Source: an uncultured Fluviicola sp.
GTDB taxonomy: Bacteria; Bacteroidota; Bacteroidia; Flavobacteriales_D; Crocinitomicaceae
Assembly (NCBI RefSeq): GCF_902168135.1
Contig: NZ_CABHOL010000033.1
Coordinates: 1 to 64,000 of the forward strand
Length of the DNA: 64,000 bases
Direction of reading: 5' to 3'
A program made the translations under genes and the position numbers. Under the pieces are notes generated by a model. It was given only the letters and a program-made list of their open reading frames with translations. It made no database searches and was not told where the DNA came from. Shown piece by piece: positions 52,663 through 62,288 of this stretch (the stretch's first letter is position 1; every line of letters begins with the position of its first letter).

Positions 52663-53118
52663 ATGCGTAATCTGTTATTTATACTATTGACAGGCTCTTT
52701 CGTTTTGAGCTGCAACACTTATTCGGAAGAAGAGAAAACGGGTTTCGTTTCAAAAGCGGAAGCATATGCCAAAAAACACCACTGGAAATATGAAGTCCTG
52801 GATGGAGGTTTAGTTGTAGAAGTTTTGGAAAAAGGAACCGGAACCGAAAAAATCCAGCGCGGGAGTGAATTGGAACTTTCCTACAAAGGAACACTCATAA
52901 ATGGTCGTAAATTTGACCAGACAGAACCCGGAAAACCACTTAAATCCAATTTAAAAGGATTGATCGGCGGATTCCAGTTAGGCCTTTTGGGACATGTTGC
53001 CGGAACGAAAATACGCATGGTTGTTCCGCCTCATTTGGGTTATGGAGATGGTGCTTTGGATAAAATCCCAGCGAATTCAACCCTTATTTTTGAGATTTCG
53101 GTTGAAAAGGTCTTCTGA
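52663..53118 (+). CDS. FKBP-type peptidyl-prolyl isomerase, lipoprotein
   Basis: Lipobox LTGSFVLSC (Cys near 17) precedes an FKBP domain: GSELELSYKGTLINGRKFDQT, LIGGFQLGLLGHVAGTKIRMVVPPHLGYGDGAL and IPANSTLIFEISVEKV. It acts as an envelope folding isomerase. The final 35 bases overlap the end of the convergent gene at 53084, so the two stop codons interlock. Confidence 0.9.
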   Translation: MRNLLFILLTGSFVLSCNTYSEEEKTGFVSKAEAYAKKHHWKYEVLDGGLVVEVLEKGTGTEKIQRGSELELSYKGTLINGRKFDQTEPGKPLKSNLKGLIGGFQLGLLGHVAGTKIRMVVPPHLGYGDGALDKIPANSTLIFEISVEKVF

Positions 53119-54010
53119 ATTCAAAGAATTCATAACGTAAACTCACCAGCCCGCTTCTACTGTAATTATAGCTCGTTTTACCAGGGGTGAATTGAAAAGC
53201 AATTCCATGATTCATTTCAAATCCCAACCTGACTCTTTTAAAGAATTGATTTTTCTTTGATAAGGCAAAACTGATATCCAAAGGCACGGATATCAATAAT
53301 CCCTTCGCCATTTTTGCAGTGTAATCCGCAGTTTGTGTTTCATTCAGATCTGGCGCAGGAACCGGCGACTGATAATTGTTCTCATTCACACCTTCTATAT
53401 AATAATTATCCCTGATCTGGGATTGAACTACCATAGGTTTTGCAAACAGAAAATACACATCCAAACCTGTCTCAAACTGGAAAATCCGATCCGGCCTTAG
53501 TGCAAAACGCTCTCCGATTCCAATCATGGTCGATTTGACGTGGTAATACTTTTGGATATCCTGCCTCCTGTTTCCGATTACATAATAGGGACTTCCCGTT
53601 TGACTGGAATTTAAAGTATCGATAACGGTTTTATTTTCATGGTACCAATATCCGGAAACCTGAGCTTCCGATCCGTAACCAAAATGAATGGTCGTTGAGA
53701 ACCTGAACTTCTTACCGGCCCATTTTTTAGTGTTATTCACGAAGGAAAATGAGAACAAAGTATAACCATCATCTGTTTTCCTACTGAGATAATCTGCACC
53801 ATTCGCATTTACCCCGAACGAGTCCGGAACCTGGAATCCGGGTGTTAACTGATCCCAACCTTTTTCTGAAAAAGCAATTTTATTGGGATTAATAGCACCT
53901 GTCCCGGCTTTGAAAACATAGGAAATGGTTTTCGTTTTCAGAGAATCTTGTTTTTGAGAAAAGCTAACTCCTGTGACTAACAGAAATAAAAAAGGGATAA
54001 AGGTTTTCAT
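53084..54010 (-). CDS. Secreted protein of unknown function, paralogue 1
   Basis: The 308-residue product has a signal peptide (MKTFIPFLFLLVTGVSFSQ). The body is beta-rich, with a strand-like C-terminus (LVSLRYEFFEF) consistent with an outer-membrane barrel. It shares order and many phrases with the next gene upstream: FDFTRSQWDKMTPGFDIPDS vs AFSEKGWDQLTPGFQVPDS; YHENRQIIDTLTSSQNGMEY vs YHENKTVIDTLNSSQTGSPY; FQFETGFDALCMM vs FQFETGLDVYFLF. The function is unknown. Confidence 0.8.
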   Translation of the reverse strand: MKTFIPFLFLLVTGVSFSQKQDSLKTKTISYVFKAGTGAINPNKIAFSEKGWDQLTPGFQVPDSFGVNANGADYLSRKTDDGYTLFSFSFVNNTKKWAGKKFRFSTTIHFGYGSEAQVSGYWYHENKTVIDTLNSSQTGSPYYVIGNRRQDIQKYYHVKSTMIGIGERFALRPDRIFQFETGLDVYFLFAKPMVVQSQIRDNYYIEGVNENNYQSPVPAPDLNETQTADYTAKMAKGLLISVPLDISFALSKKNQFFKRVRLGFEMNHGIAFQFTPGKTSYNYSRSGLVSLRYEFFEFRRPFQPKSQK

Positions 54011-54067
54011 CAGTTGGTTTTAATGCCCCAAAATTAGCAATTAAACCTTTATCCCTTCTTCGGTTTA

Positions 54068-54964
54068 TCAAAAAGCAAAACGAAAATTCATTCCTCCGGT
54101 CATATTGAAATTCGTGGTGATCAATCCTCCCGTAAAAACAGTTGCGAGTCCGGGATTCAGTTCTGCTCCTATCCGCATGCGGCTCGCCACAGGACTTTTC
54201 CGCGACAATTTGAAGCTCATTTCCAATGGCACCCGCATAAGTATTCCCATAATAAAATTGCTTGAAAATGTTTCTGCACGGCTTTCATTCAATAAAGGCT
54301 GCGGATAACCAAATCCAGGACCGTTTTCGGCTATTCCTTCTACCTGATAAGAATCCAGGTAAGAAGCTCTGGTTTCACTAAGGATACTCATCATACATAA
54401 GGCATCAAACCCTGTTTCAAACTGGAACAATCTAGCGGGATTCGTAGCAATGTGCTGACCAATTCCAAACACAATACTTCTGGAGGTATACCTTTTTGCG
54501 ATTGTCTGATTTCTGTTTCCATAAACATAATATTCCATTCCATTTTGACTGGATGTCAGCGTATCTATAATTTGTCGGTTCTCATGATACCAGCGTTTTT
54601 CAGCACGCAGTTCAGGACCATACCCCAGATGGAAAGTCGTTGTAGCCAGAAATTTACGACCGGGTTGTTTCGCTGAACCGTTGATCAATGAAAATGAAAA
54701 CATATAATACTGATTAGCAGAAGTCGAATAATTATTGTCGTTGATATCCTTTCCATTGAGTGAGGTGGTCAAAGAATCCGGAATATCAAAGCCCGGAGTC
54801 ATTTTATCCCACTGTGAACGGGTGAAATCAAATTCTACACTGTTTGCCATTCCATGTGTCATCTTCACAATAAAACGGGGATTTTTGGTGTTCAACGAAT
54901 CTTTTTGCTGGGAAAAACCAATTCCTGTGATCAATACCGATAATAGAGCTATGCAGGTTTTCAT
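54068..54964 (-). CDS. Secreted protein of unknown function, paralogue 2
   Basis: The 298-residue product has a signal peptide (MKTCIALLSVLITGIGFSQ). It is paralogous along its length to the downstream gene (57-base gap), so the pair comes from tandem duplication. It ends MTGGMNFRFAF, an aromatic-terminated barrel-like C-terminus. The pair is probably co-transcribed; no partner gives a role. Confidence 0.8.
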   Translation of the reverse strand: MKTCIALLSVLITGIGFSQQKDSLNTKNPRFIVKMTHGMANSVEFDFTRSQWDKMTPGFDIPDSLTTSLNGKDINDNNYSTSANQYYMFSFSLINGSAKQPGRKFLATTTFHLGYGPELRAEKRWYHENRQIIDTLTSSQNGMEYYVYGNRNQTIAKRYTSRSIVFGIGQHIATNPARLFQFETGFDALCMMSILSETRASYLDSYQVEGIAENGPGFGYPQPLLNESRAETFSSNFIMGILMRVPLEMSFKLSRKSPVASRMRIGAELNPGLATVFTGGLITTNFNMTGGMNFRFAF

Positions 54965-55179
54965 AAAAATAAATTTTAATGACTGATTAACAGCGTAATC
55001 ACTTATTTATTGTGTTAGAACATCTAAGACCTGTACCCCTGAAACGCTAAAGACAAAACCAACCATATTCAAATAGGAATGAAAAACCTTCATCAATCAG
55101 CTCTAAAAAGCTCATTTTCATACATTTTCAAAAATCACTAAAAAAAGCAGTTTTTCGAAACATAAAATCAATCAAAACA

Positions 55180-55210
55180 TTGTTAAAACGAAAAGAAACC
55201 GCTATTTTTG
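55180..55210 (+). promoter_or_regulatory. Bacteroidota sigma-A promoter of sucD
   Basis: TTG at 55180-55182, 20-base spacer, TATTTTTG at 55203-55210, matching TTG-N17-23-TAnnTTTG. The start codon at 55247 leaves a leader of about 30 bases. Confidence 0.7.
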
Positions 55211-55246
55211 AATCGCATTTTAAAAACGAAATCTAATTTCTCAAAC

Positions 55247-56125
55247 ATGAGTGTTCTAGTTAATAAAAACTCTAAAGTAATTGTACAAGGATTCACAGGA
55301 AGTGAAGGTACTTTCCATGCAGGTCAAATGATTGATTATGGAACAAACGTTGTAGGTGGTGTGACTCCTGGGAAAGGTGGCTCAACTCACCTGGATCGTC
55401 CTGTTTTCAATACAGTTGCTGACGCAGTAGCTAAAACTGGTGCTGATGTTTCTATTATTTTCGTTCCGCCTGCATTTGCAGCTGATGCTATTATGGAAGC
55501 AGCAAACGGAGGTATCAAAGTAATCGTTTGTATTACCGAAGGTATTCCTGTAAATGACATGGTGAAGGCAAAAGAATACCTGAAAGGAACGGGAGCTCGT
55601 TTGATCGGGCCAAACTGTCCGGGTGTTATTACTGCTGATGAGGCGAAAGTGGGTATCATGCCAGGATTCGTTTTCAAAAAAGGAAAAATCGGTATTGTTT
55701 CCAAATCAGGAACTCTGACATACGAAGCAGCTGACCAGGTTGCGAAAGCAGGTTTGGGAATTACAACTGCAATCGGTATCGGTGGAGACCCGATCATCGG
55801 AACAACAACAAAAGAAGCCGTAGAATTATTAATGAATGACCCGGAAACCGAAGGTATTATCATGATCGGTGAGATCGGTGGTAGCCTGGAAGCAATCGCT
55901 GCTCGCTGGATCAAAGAAAACGGTACAAAACCGGTAGTTGGATTTATCGCCGGTGAAACAGCACCGAAAGGACGTACAATGGGTCACGCAGGTGCAATCG
56001 TTGGTGGTGATGACGATACAGCAGAAGCTAAAAAACGTATCATGCGCGAGTGTGGAATCCACGTAGTTGATTCTCCTGCTCACATTGGTTCGAAAATGGC
56101 AGAAATTTTAGGAGTTACAGCGTAA
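55247..56125 (+). CDS. sucD: Succinyl-CoA ligase, alpha subunit
   Basis: TCA-cycle enzyme making succinate and ATP/GTP from succinyl-CoA with SucC, which is not adjacent here. The CoA-binding Rossmann part begins [23 protein letters not shown]; the phospho-histidine loop is GHAGAIVGG, and [13 protein letters not shown] and [10 protein letters not shown] are present. I start at ATG 55247 (292 residues); a TTG 39 bases upstream coincides with the -7 box and is not the start. A terminator follows. Confidence 0.96.
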   Translation: MSVLVNKNSKVIVQGFTGSEGTFHAGQMIDYGTNVVGGVTPGKGGSTHLDRPVFNTVADAVAKTGADVSIIFVPPAFAADAIMEAANGGIKVIVCITEGIPVNDMVKAKEYLKGTGARLIGPNCPGVITADEAKVGIMPGFVFKKGKIGIVSKSGTLTYEAADQVAKAGLGITTAIGIGGDPIIGTTTKEAVELLMNDPETEGIIMIGEIGGSLEAIAARWIKENGTKPVVGFIAGETAPKGRTMGHAGAIVGGDDDTAEAKKRIMRECGIHVVDSPAHIGSKMAEILGVTA

Positions 56126-56145
56126 TCGCTCTAATTAATACTACA

Positions 56146-56178
56146 GGGTCCCCTCGGCTAAGCCGGGGGGATTTTTTA
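56146..56178 (+). terminator. Rho-independent terminator of sucD
   Basis: GTCCCCTCGGCT/AAGCCGGGGGGAT GC-rich hairpin followed by TTTTTTATTTT, about 20 bases after the stop codon. Confidence 0.9.
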
Positions 56179-56269
56179 TTTTACAAAAGTCTGACGTAAT
56201 TTCGCAATTATATCAAAGAAACCATCCGATTGATTACCTTCAGGTGATCATTCGAACAAACAAGCCGTT

Positions 56270-57211
56270 ATGGACAAACAACGCAAATTCAAACAATACG
56301 AATCACAAGACCCCGGGCTCGGAACAGCTTACCAGAAATCAGTCAAACGAATCCTGAACGAAGATGGTTCCTACAATATCAAACGGATTGGAACCATCCG
56401 CATGCTCAAAGATTTTTACAAATACTTAGTCGACCTCAATGCCTGGAAATTCGGTTTTTTCCTGGTGGGAAGTTTCCTGGTCGCAAACCTTTTCTTCGCG
56501 GGGATCTATTGCTGGATCGGAACGGAACATTTACATGGTATCAATCCGAACCAAAATGAATTTGTGGCAGCGTACTATTTCAGTGCTCAAACATTCACAA
56601 CCGTTGGATACGGGGCCATTGCTCCTGCTGGAAATCTGACTTCCTTTGTTGCTGCTATGGAAGCCTTTGTCGGATTAATTGCTTTTGCCATCGCAACCGG
56701 TTTGATCTATGGCCGTTTTTCGAGACCATCTACCAAAATCGCTTTTTCGCACAATGTGATTATTACCCCGCACAAAGATCAAATGGCACTGATGTTCAAA
56801 ATTGTCAATCAGCGAAACAGTGTACTTCTAAACACAAAAGTTCACGTTAACCTGTCATTGGTAGATGAAGATTCGGAATCGGCCATGCTAAAAAGGCAAT
56901 ATTACACCATTCCCTTAGAAGTCGATTTCGTGCGCTACTTTCCGCTTACCTGGACACTTGTGCACGTAATTAATGAAGATTCTCCTCTATATGACCTTAC
57001 GTTAACCGAAATCAAGGGGAAATTAGCCGAACTTCTCATCATTATTGAAGCTTTTGATGAAACCTATTCACAAACAGTGATCCGCAAACATTCCTACGCC
57101 GAGCACCAATGGGCTACCGGTGTAAAATTCAAAAAGAACTTCAGTGCAGACGATACCGGAACAATCATTCTAAACATCAATGAGATCAGTGACCTGGAAG
57201 TCCTTTCCTAA
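56270..57211 (+). CDS. Inward-rectifier (Kir/KirBac-type) potassium channel
   Basis: The 313-residue product has two membrane helices (about 58-80 and 125-150) around a pore loop with filter TTVGYGAI, preceded by an amphipathic slide helix (MLKDFYKYLVDLNAWKFG). Residues about 160-313 form the immunoglobulin-like cytoplasmic domain (IAFSHNVIITPHKDQMALMFKIVNQRNS). This is the KirBac layout, and it is the second potassium channel in the window. Confidence 0.94.
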   Translation: MDKQRKFKQYESQDPGLGTAYQKSVKRILNEDGSYNIKRIGTIRMLKDFYKYLVDLNAWKFGFFLVGSFLVANLFFAGIYCWIGTEHLHGINPNQNEFVAAYYFSAQTFTTVGYGAIAPAGNLTSFVAAMEAFVGLIAFAIATGLIYGRFSRPSTKIAFSHNVIITPHKDQMALMFKIVNQRNSVLLNTKVHVNLSLVDEDSESAMLKRQYYTIPLEVDFVRYFPLTWTLVHVINEDSPLYDLTLTEIKGKLAELLIIIEAFDETYSQTVIRKHSYAEHQWATGVKFKKNFSADDTGTIILNINEISDLEVLS

Positions 57212-57280
57212 TTATCAATGAGCAAAGATTAAATTATCCAGCCTTGCTGCACTTGATAATTGCTAATTGATAATTTAATT
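57211..57280. repeat. AATTATCAA-family repeat, copy 5
   Basis: AATTATCAATGAG, then TTGATAATTG, AATTGATAATT units. It fills the gap between the Kir gene and queE and supplies the -33-like TTG of the queE promoter. Confidence 0.7.
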
Positions 57281-57287
57281 AACTTTG
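57260..57287 (+). promoter_or_regulatory. Promoter of queE, partly inside a repeat
   Basis: TTG at 57260-57262, 17-base spacer, TAACTTTG at 57280-57287, 4 bases before the ATG. The -33 element is within the AATTATCAA-family repeat. Confidence 0.5.
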
Positions 57288-57291
57288 AAGT

Positions 57292-57906
57292 ATGACACAA
57301 TACAGTTCTACTTTGTACCCGGTTATGGAACATTTCTACACTTTACAGGGTGAAGGAAAATACACGGGCACATCTGCATACTTCATTCGATTGGGAGGAT
57401 GTGATGTCGGCTGTGTGTGGTGTGATGTGAAAGAATCCTGGAACGCGGACATTCATCCGAAGATGAGCGTAGCAGAACTAATGAATATTGTTTCCCAATA
57501 TCCCGGAGAATTGGTCGTTATAACCGGCGGAGAACCTGCCATGTATGATTTAACAATTTTAGTAGATGCACTCCACGCTATTGGTAAGTATGTAGCCATC
57601 GAAACATCAGGTACCAGCGATTTGGCGGGAGATGTAGATTGGTATACTTTCTCTCCGAAAAAATTTAAAGCTCCGGTAGAAGAAGCATATATGAAAGCTT
57701 CCGAACTAAAAATTGTTATCTTTCATAAATCAGATTTGGCATGGGCAGAAGACCATTCTCAAAAAGTGAATGAAAACTGCGTTCTCTACTTACAGCCGGA
57801 ATGGTCAAAAAAGGAACAATTATTGCCAACAATTATTGAGTATGTGAAAAATCATCCGAAATGGAAGATATCATTGCAAACTCACAAATATTTAGAAATA
57901 CCTTAA
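57292..57906 (+). CDS. queE: 7-carboxy-7-deazaguanine synthase
   Basis: Radical-SAM enzyme making the deazaguanine core for queuosine. The cluster cysteines are in GGCDVGCVWCDVKESW (C-x3-C-x2-C), preceded by the family signature FYTLQGEGKYTGTSAYFIRL, and GGEPAMYDL is the SAM-binding GGE motif. The 204 residues match the short QueE type. It is followed by the porE-like gene after 2 bases. Confidence 0.95.
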   Translation: MTQYSSTLYPVMEHFYTLQGEGKYTGTSAYFIRLGGCDVGCVWCDVKESWNADIHPKMSVAELMNIVSQYPGELVVITGGEPAMYDLTILVDALHAIGKYVAIETSGTSDLAGDVDWYTFSPKKFKAPVEEAYMKASELKIVIFHKSDLAWAEDHSQKVNENCVLYLQPEWSKKEQLLPTIIEYVKNHPKWKISLQTHKYLEIP

Positions 57907-57908
57907 AC

Positions 57909-59930
57909 ATGAAAAACGGATTATTGGTTTTATTCCTACTCGCTCTGGCTTCCTGTTCCACAGCACAAATGACCTACTCAACCAAAAACAAAAAGGCCAT
58001 TGAATTATTTGAGCAAGCCAGAAATGAGCCCGCTAAATCAATAGACCCGAAAACTCATGGCCCGAATTTCGCAGGAGCAATCGTACTTTTGGAAAAAGCC
58101 CTGGAAAAAGATCCGAACTTCTGGGAAGCTCATATGGTGGAAGCTGAAATGTATGAAGAACTAAATCAGCCATACAAAGCCATCGACCACTATCGGAAAG
58201 CATTAGCTATAAATCCGAATCCTACTTCAGGAGGTGCGGCGTACTTTTACCTGGGAACATTGGAATACAGTGTCGGAGAATATGAAAATGCCATTAAGAA
58301 CCTCACAACTTTTACACAAGCTAAAGGAGCTCATCCCGAAAACGTTGCCCGCGCAAAGCAAGTCATCAACGATTGTAACTTCGCAGTGGAAGCCATGAAG
58401 AACCCTACGCAATTCAAGCCGGTAAATTTAGGTCCTGGCGTAAACACCAAGGATCCTGAGTATTTCCCAACCATTACCGTAGACGGGAAAACCTTACTGT
58501 TTACTCGCTTGATCGAAGATAAACGGGTTAACGGACCTTTTCAAAAGCAGGAAGATTTTTACGTTTCCAATCTGAGTACATTCAATACCTGGGAAATGGC
58601 TGTTCCGATGCCGAAAAATATCAATACCGTTAATAATGAAGGTGCTCCGACAATAAGTGCTGACGGACGAAACCTCATTTTTGTAGCATGCTCCGATGAA
58701 AGTGGTACAAACTACGGCGATAACCGAAAAGGAAGAGGAAGCTGTGATCTTTTCTATACAAAAAGACTTGGAAATCAATGGGTAGATCCGGTAAACCTTC
58801 CGGGAGCTATCAATACCGGGAATTGGGAATCACAACCATCTTTGTCAGCCGATGGAAAAACATTGTATTTTGTACGAAAAGTCATGTCGCGAAACGGCAG
58901 ACCTGATTCTGATATTTATACTTCCACTTTAAAGGATGATGGAACCTGGGATACCCCTGTTCGCTTGCCCAATACGATCAATACACCTTACATGGAAGAA
59001 TCTGTCCTGATCCACCCCGACGGAAAAACCTTGTACTTCTCTTCGCAAGGGCATCCCGGAATGGGAGGTTTGGATATTTTCTTATCCAGAATGAATGATA
59101 AAGGAGAATGGAGCAAGCCTGAAAATTTAGGATATCCGATCAATACCAGTTCCGATGAAAACTCTTTGCTTGTAAGTGCCGATGGAGAAATCGCATTCTT
59201 TGCTTCCGACCGCGAAGGAGGATTCGGTGATTTGGATATTTACTACTTCATTATGCCGGAGAAATTCCGTCCTGTGAAAACGCTTTACTTTGACGGTTTG
59301 GTTTTCGATGCAATCACCAAAAAACCAATTCCCGGAAAATTCTCTCTGATCAATATCAAAACCGGAGCTGAAGTTATCAAATCAGAAGCCGACCAGGTAA
59401 ACGGAACATTTACCGTTTCCCTTCCTATCAATGAAGAATACGCATTATCTGTAAGTTATCCGGGTTATACTTTCTTCTCCCAAAACTTTAACATGACGCT
59501 TGCGGATAACCAGGAGTCATTCCACATGGATGTTCCGATGGTTCCGTTATCCGCTTCAGGTACACCGACAGCACTGAAAAACGTATTCTTTGACCTGGAC
59601 AAAGCAACGTTGCGTCCTGAATCATATGTAGAATTGAACAAACTGCGTGATTTATTGACGGCAAATCCGGCTACGAAAATTGAGATCGGTGGACATACAG
59701 ATACACGCGGCGATGCGGCAGCTAACTTAAAACTCTCCGATGCCCGTGCAAAATCAGTAAAAGATTACCTGATCCAACAAGGAATTGAAGCTTCCCGATT
59801 GTCTTCAAAAGGTTATGGTGAAACCATGCCTATCTTCACAGATGAGGCAATCGCGAAAATGACTAAGGAAAGCGAAAAAGAAAAAGCTCACCAGGAAAAC
59901 CGTCGAACAGAATACAAGATCGTGAAGTAA
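57909..59930 (+). CDS. PorE-like T9SS lipoprotein (TPR, PD40 propeller, CRD, OmpA-like)
   Basis: I start at ATG 57909 (MKNGLLVLFLLALASCSTAQ), a lipoprotein signal with Cys16; the longer ORF begins inside queE. Domains in order: TPR-like helices (about 30-150; ALEKDPNFWEAHMVEAEMYEEL), WD40-like PD40 propeller (about 165-420; FPTITVDGKTLLFTRL, ISADGRNLIFVACS, LSADGKTLYFVR), a carboxypeptidase-regulatory-like domain (about 430-540; ITKKPIPGKFSLIN), and an OmpA C-terminal peptidoglycan-binding domain (about 555-670; IEIGGHTDTRGDAAANLKLS). This is the four-domain order of PorE, which links the T9SS outer-membrane complex to peptidoglycan; OmpA-PD40 relatives share it, so a paralogue is possible. 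Confidence 0.87.
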   Translation: MKNGLLVLFLLALASCSTAQMTYSTKNKKAIELFEQARNEPAKSIDPKTHGPNFAGAIVLLEKALEKDPNFWEAHMVEAEMYEELNQPYKAIDHYRKALAINPNPTSGGAAYFYLGTLEYSVGEYENAIKNLTTFTQAKGAHPENVARAKQVINDCNFAVEAMKNPTQFKPVNLGPGVNTKDPEYFPTITVDGKTLLFTRLIEDKRVNGPFQKQEDFYVSNLSTFNTWEMAVPMPKNINTVNNEGAPTISADGRNLIFVACSDESGTNYGDNRKGRGSCDLFYTKRLGNQWVDPVNLPGAINTGNWESQPSLSADGKTLYFVRKVMSRNGRPDSDIYTSTLKDDGTWDTPVRLPNTINTPYMEESVLIHPDGKTLYFSSQGHPGMGGLDIFLSRMNDKGEWSKPENLGYPINTSSDENSLLVSADGEIAFFASDREGGFGDLDIYYFIMPEKFRPVKTLYFDGLVFDAITKKPIPGKFSLINIKTGAEVIKSEADQVNGTFTVSLPINEEYALSVSYPGYTFFSQNFNMTLADNQESFHMDVPMVPLSASGTPTALKNVFFDLDKATLRPESYVELNKLRDLLTANPATKIEIGGHTDTRGDAAANLKLSDARAKSVKDYLIQQGIEASRLSSKGYGETMPIFTDEAIAKMTKESEKEKAHQENRRTEYKIVK

Positions 59931-60901
59931 TGCATTTCATCCGTCTCATAAGACCTGTCAATTTATTAGTCATAATCCTGACTATGTATGGAATACGAGT
60001 GTTTTTTATTCCCTACCTGTCGGAAGATGTCTTGTTAAAACGGTCACACCCGAATGAAGTACTTGATTATTTTCTGCTGGTTTTTTCAACAGTTCTAATT
60101 GCTGCTGCGGGAAATATTATCAATGATTATTTTGATGTAAAAGCAGACCGTATCAATAAACCCGACAAGCTCATAATTGGTAAATACATCAAACCCCGAT
60201 GGGCCATTGTTTCTCATTGGATATTGAATTTTATCGCATTTTCGATTGCCTGCTATTTAACCTGGGAATACGAAACATTTTGGTATGTATTCATCCATTT
60301 ATTGAGTATCAATGTTCTTTGGTTCTACTCCATGTATTTCAAACGAAGATTCCTGATCGGGAATTTATTTATTGCTGCTTTAACAGGATTGGTACCGTTG
60401 CTTTGCGGTATCCACTTTTTAGGACTTACCACTCCGTTCCAAAGTGCCAATTTCATGAGTGACTTCAAAGAAGGTGCAAACTGGATATCACAATTGAACC
60501 TGAAAATATTCTTTATCGTGGCTCTCGCATTTTTTGCTTCTTGTTTAAATCTCGTTCGTGAGATCTTAAAAGATATGGAAGATGTAGAAGGTGATCTTTT
60601 GTTGAAGGCAAAAACGATTCCGATCGTTTTGGGGATTAACAAAGCCAGATGGATCTCGTTAATCAGTTTGATGGCAATTATTGCCGCTTCTCTTCCCTTC
60701 CTCATCCAGGGATATTCGGTTTTCAATGAAACATTCATCCGGGTAATGGCGCCTTCATTTATGATCTATCTATTGCTGATCATTTGCTGTTTGCTATTGC
60801 TTAAGAAACCGGAACGAAACAATTTAAAGCGAATTGACCTGATTTTGAAGGTAACCATGCTGATCGGTTGCTGTATGCCTTTTTACTGGTATTTTCTATG
60901 A
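59930..60901 (+). CDS. UbiA-family prenyltransferase
   Basis: The 323-residue protein has about nine hydrophobic helices. The first Asp-rich motif is NIINDYFDVKADRIN and the second DMEDVEGDLLLKAKTIP; both bind the Mg-diphosphate of the prenyl donor. It resembles geranylgeranylglycerol-phosphate synthase-like and menaquinone-type enzymes of Bacteroidota; the acceptor is unknown. It overlaps the porE-like stop codon (TAATG) and maf (ATGA). Confidence 0.88.
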   Translation: MHFIRLIRPVNLLVIILTMYGIRVFFIPYLSEDVLLKRSHPNEVLDYFLLVFSTVLIAAAGNIINDYFDVKADRINKPDKLIIGKYIKPRWAIVSHWILNFIAFSIACYLTWEYETFWYVFIHLLSINVLWFYSMYFKRRFLIGNLFIAALTGLVPLLCGIHFLGLTTPFQSANFMSDFKEGANWISQLNLKIFFIVALAFFASCLNLVREILKDMEDVEGDLLLKAKTIPIVLGINKARWISLISLMAIIAASLPFLIQGYSVFNETFIRVMAPSFMIYLLLIICCLLLLKKPERNNLKRIDLILKVTMLIGCCMPFYWYFL

Positions 60902-61476
60902 AAGAATTAAAATGGATCCTTGGATCGCAATCTCCCAGGAGAAAAGAACTTCTGGCCGGTATCGGTGTTGAGTTTGAAGTACGCGTAAAAGACACGGAAG
61001 AAATTTACCCGCCCTCACTTCCTGCCGAGGAAGTCCCCGAATATTTAGCGAAACTGAAAGCAGACGCTCTTCTTCCTGATCTAACAGAGCATGAAGCTGT
61101 TATTTGCTCGGATACGGTGGTCATACTCGATGGAAAGATCCTGGGAAAACCTTTCGATTATGAAGATGCCCGCCAAATGCTTTCAAAACTTTCCGGCAGA
61201 AAACATACTGTCATCACCGGAGTTTTTATCGGATCGAAAACAAAAAGCGTTTCTTTTTCAGAAAGAACGGAAGTGGAATTTGAAACACTCAGTGATGAAG
61301 AAATCAAGTTCTACATCGAAAAATACATGCCTTTCGACAAAGCCGGGTCATACGGTGTCCAGGAATGGATTGGCTATGTTGCTGTGAAACGTATGGAAGG
61401 AACCTATACCAATGTAATGGGGCTGCCAACAAATCGATTGTATAACGAACTAAAGAAGTTCACCGCAAATAAATAG
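60898..61476 (+). CDS. maf: Maf-like nucleoside-triphosphate pyrophosphatase
   Basis: I start at ATG 60898 (MKELKWILGSQSPRRKELLAG), overlapping the UbiA stop by 4 bases. The family signature LGSQSPRRKELL is present, as are CSDTVVILDGKILGKP and DKAGSYGVQEWIGY. Maf proteins hydrolyse modified or excess dTTP/UTP as housecleaning enzymes. The 192 residues are typical. Confidence 0.95.
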   Translation: MKELKWILGSQSPRRKELLAGIGVEFEVRVKDTEEIYPPSLPAEEVPEYLAKLKADALLPDLTEHEAVICSDTVVILDGKILGKPFDYEDARQMLSKLSGRKHTVITGVFIGSKTKSVSFSERTEVEFETLSDEEIKFYIEKYMPFDKAGSYGVQEWIGYVAVKRMEGTYTNVMGLPTNRLYNELKKFTANK

Positions 61477-61566
61477 GTTTTCATTTTCGGATAATTAGTT
61501 TTATGAAATTGGCAAATTTTAGGGCTATTTCATTTTTAATACTAAATTTGACGAAAATCACTATTT

Positions 61567-62277
61567 ATGAAATACTACATCTTTTACACCTTACTGGTGC
61601 TAATGCCTCTAAGTACAGTATGTTCAGCTCAGGCAGCAGATTCCGCAACAATCAGCAGAATCATTGAACGAAATAACAAATCTCTTTTAAATGCAGTACA
61701 GGCTCAAAACAAACCTGTAACTGACACAACTGCCAAAAGTGGCAACACTATTGTAAAGCCGGCAACAACTGTTGGAAGTAAAGCAGTTCAGGACATCATC
61801 ACCTTCCTGCCGGTTGCGTTTTTCAGTGTGCTTGTTTTCATGATCTTTTTCAAACTTCGGAAAGACGGAGTGAAATTAAGTGAAATACTGATCGATAAAG
61901 AAGCAGTAGCTGAGAGGAAAAAAGCGGTGGCGGTGGCAGCGGCAAAAACACTCGAAACAAAAGCAGACGTTATCAAAAGTAATCCGCAAGCTTTTACAAG
62001 TCCCGATCAGGTTACTGCAGCTACAGATGCGTTAAATCAGCCTGCAACAGATACGGAAGCAGATACTCAAAAGTCTCAAAGCACAAGCAGGTTAATTGTA
62101 TTCATCTGTGGAATCACATCCATTGCTTTGGCCTGTTGTATTTGTACTTTCTATTTCTATAAATCTTTTACAGGAACGGAAAAAGTCGATCTAGGAAACC
62201 TTACAAATGTGCTTTATGGTTTAGGATTGGGAGTTCTTCCTTATGGATTTAATAAAATTGCGGCTGCATTGAAGTAG
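61567..62277 (+). CDS. Hypothetical membrane protein with Ala/Lys-rich linker
   Basis: Signal peptide to about residue 21 (VCSAQAA), one TM at about 77-97 (ITFLPVAFFSVLVFMIFFKL), a cytoplasmic Ala/Lys/Glu-rich stretch (about 105-165), then two TMs near the end (about 173-200 and 212-232; LIVFICGITSIALACCICTF). No domain is recognised. It is preceded by a TAAATTTG box and followed by a perfect palindrome terminator. Confidence 0.7.
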   Translation: MKYYIFYTLLVLMPLSTVCSAQAADSATISRIIERNNKSLLNAVQAQNKPVTDTTAKSGNTIVKPATTVGSKAVQDIITFLPVAFFSVLVFMIFFKLRKDGVKLSEILIDKEAVAERKKAVAVAAAKTLETKADVIKSNPQAFTSPDQVTAATDALNQPATDTEADTQKSQSTSRLIVFICGITSIALACCICTFYFYKSFTGTEKVDLGNLTNVLYGLGLGVLPYGFNKIAAALK

Positions 62278-62288
62278 TTTGCATAAAA

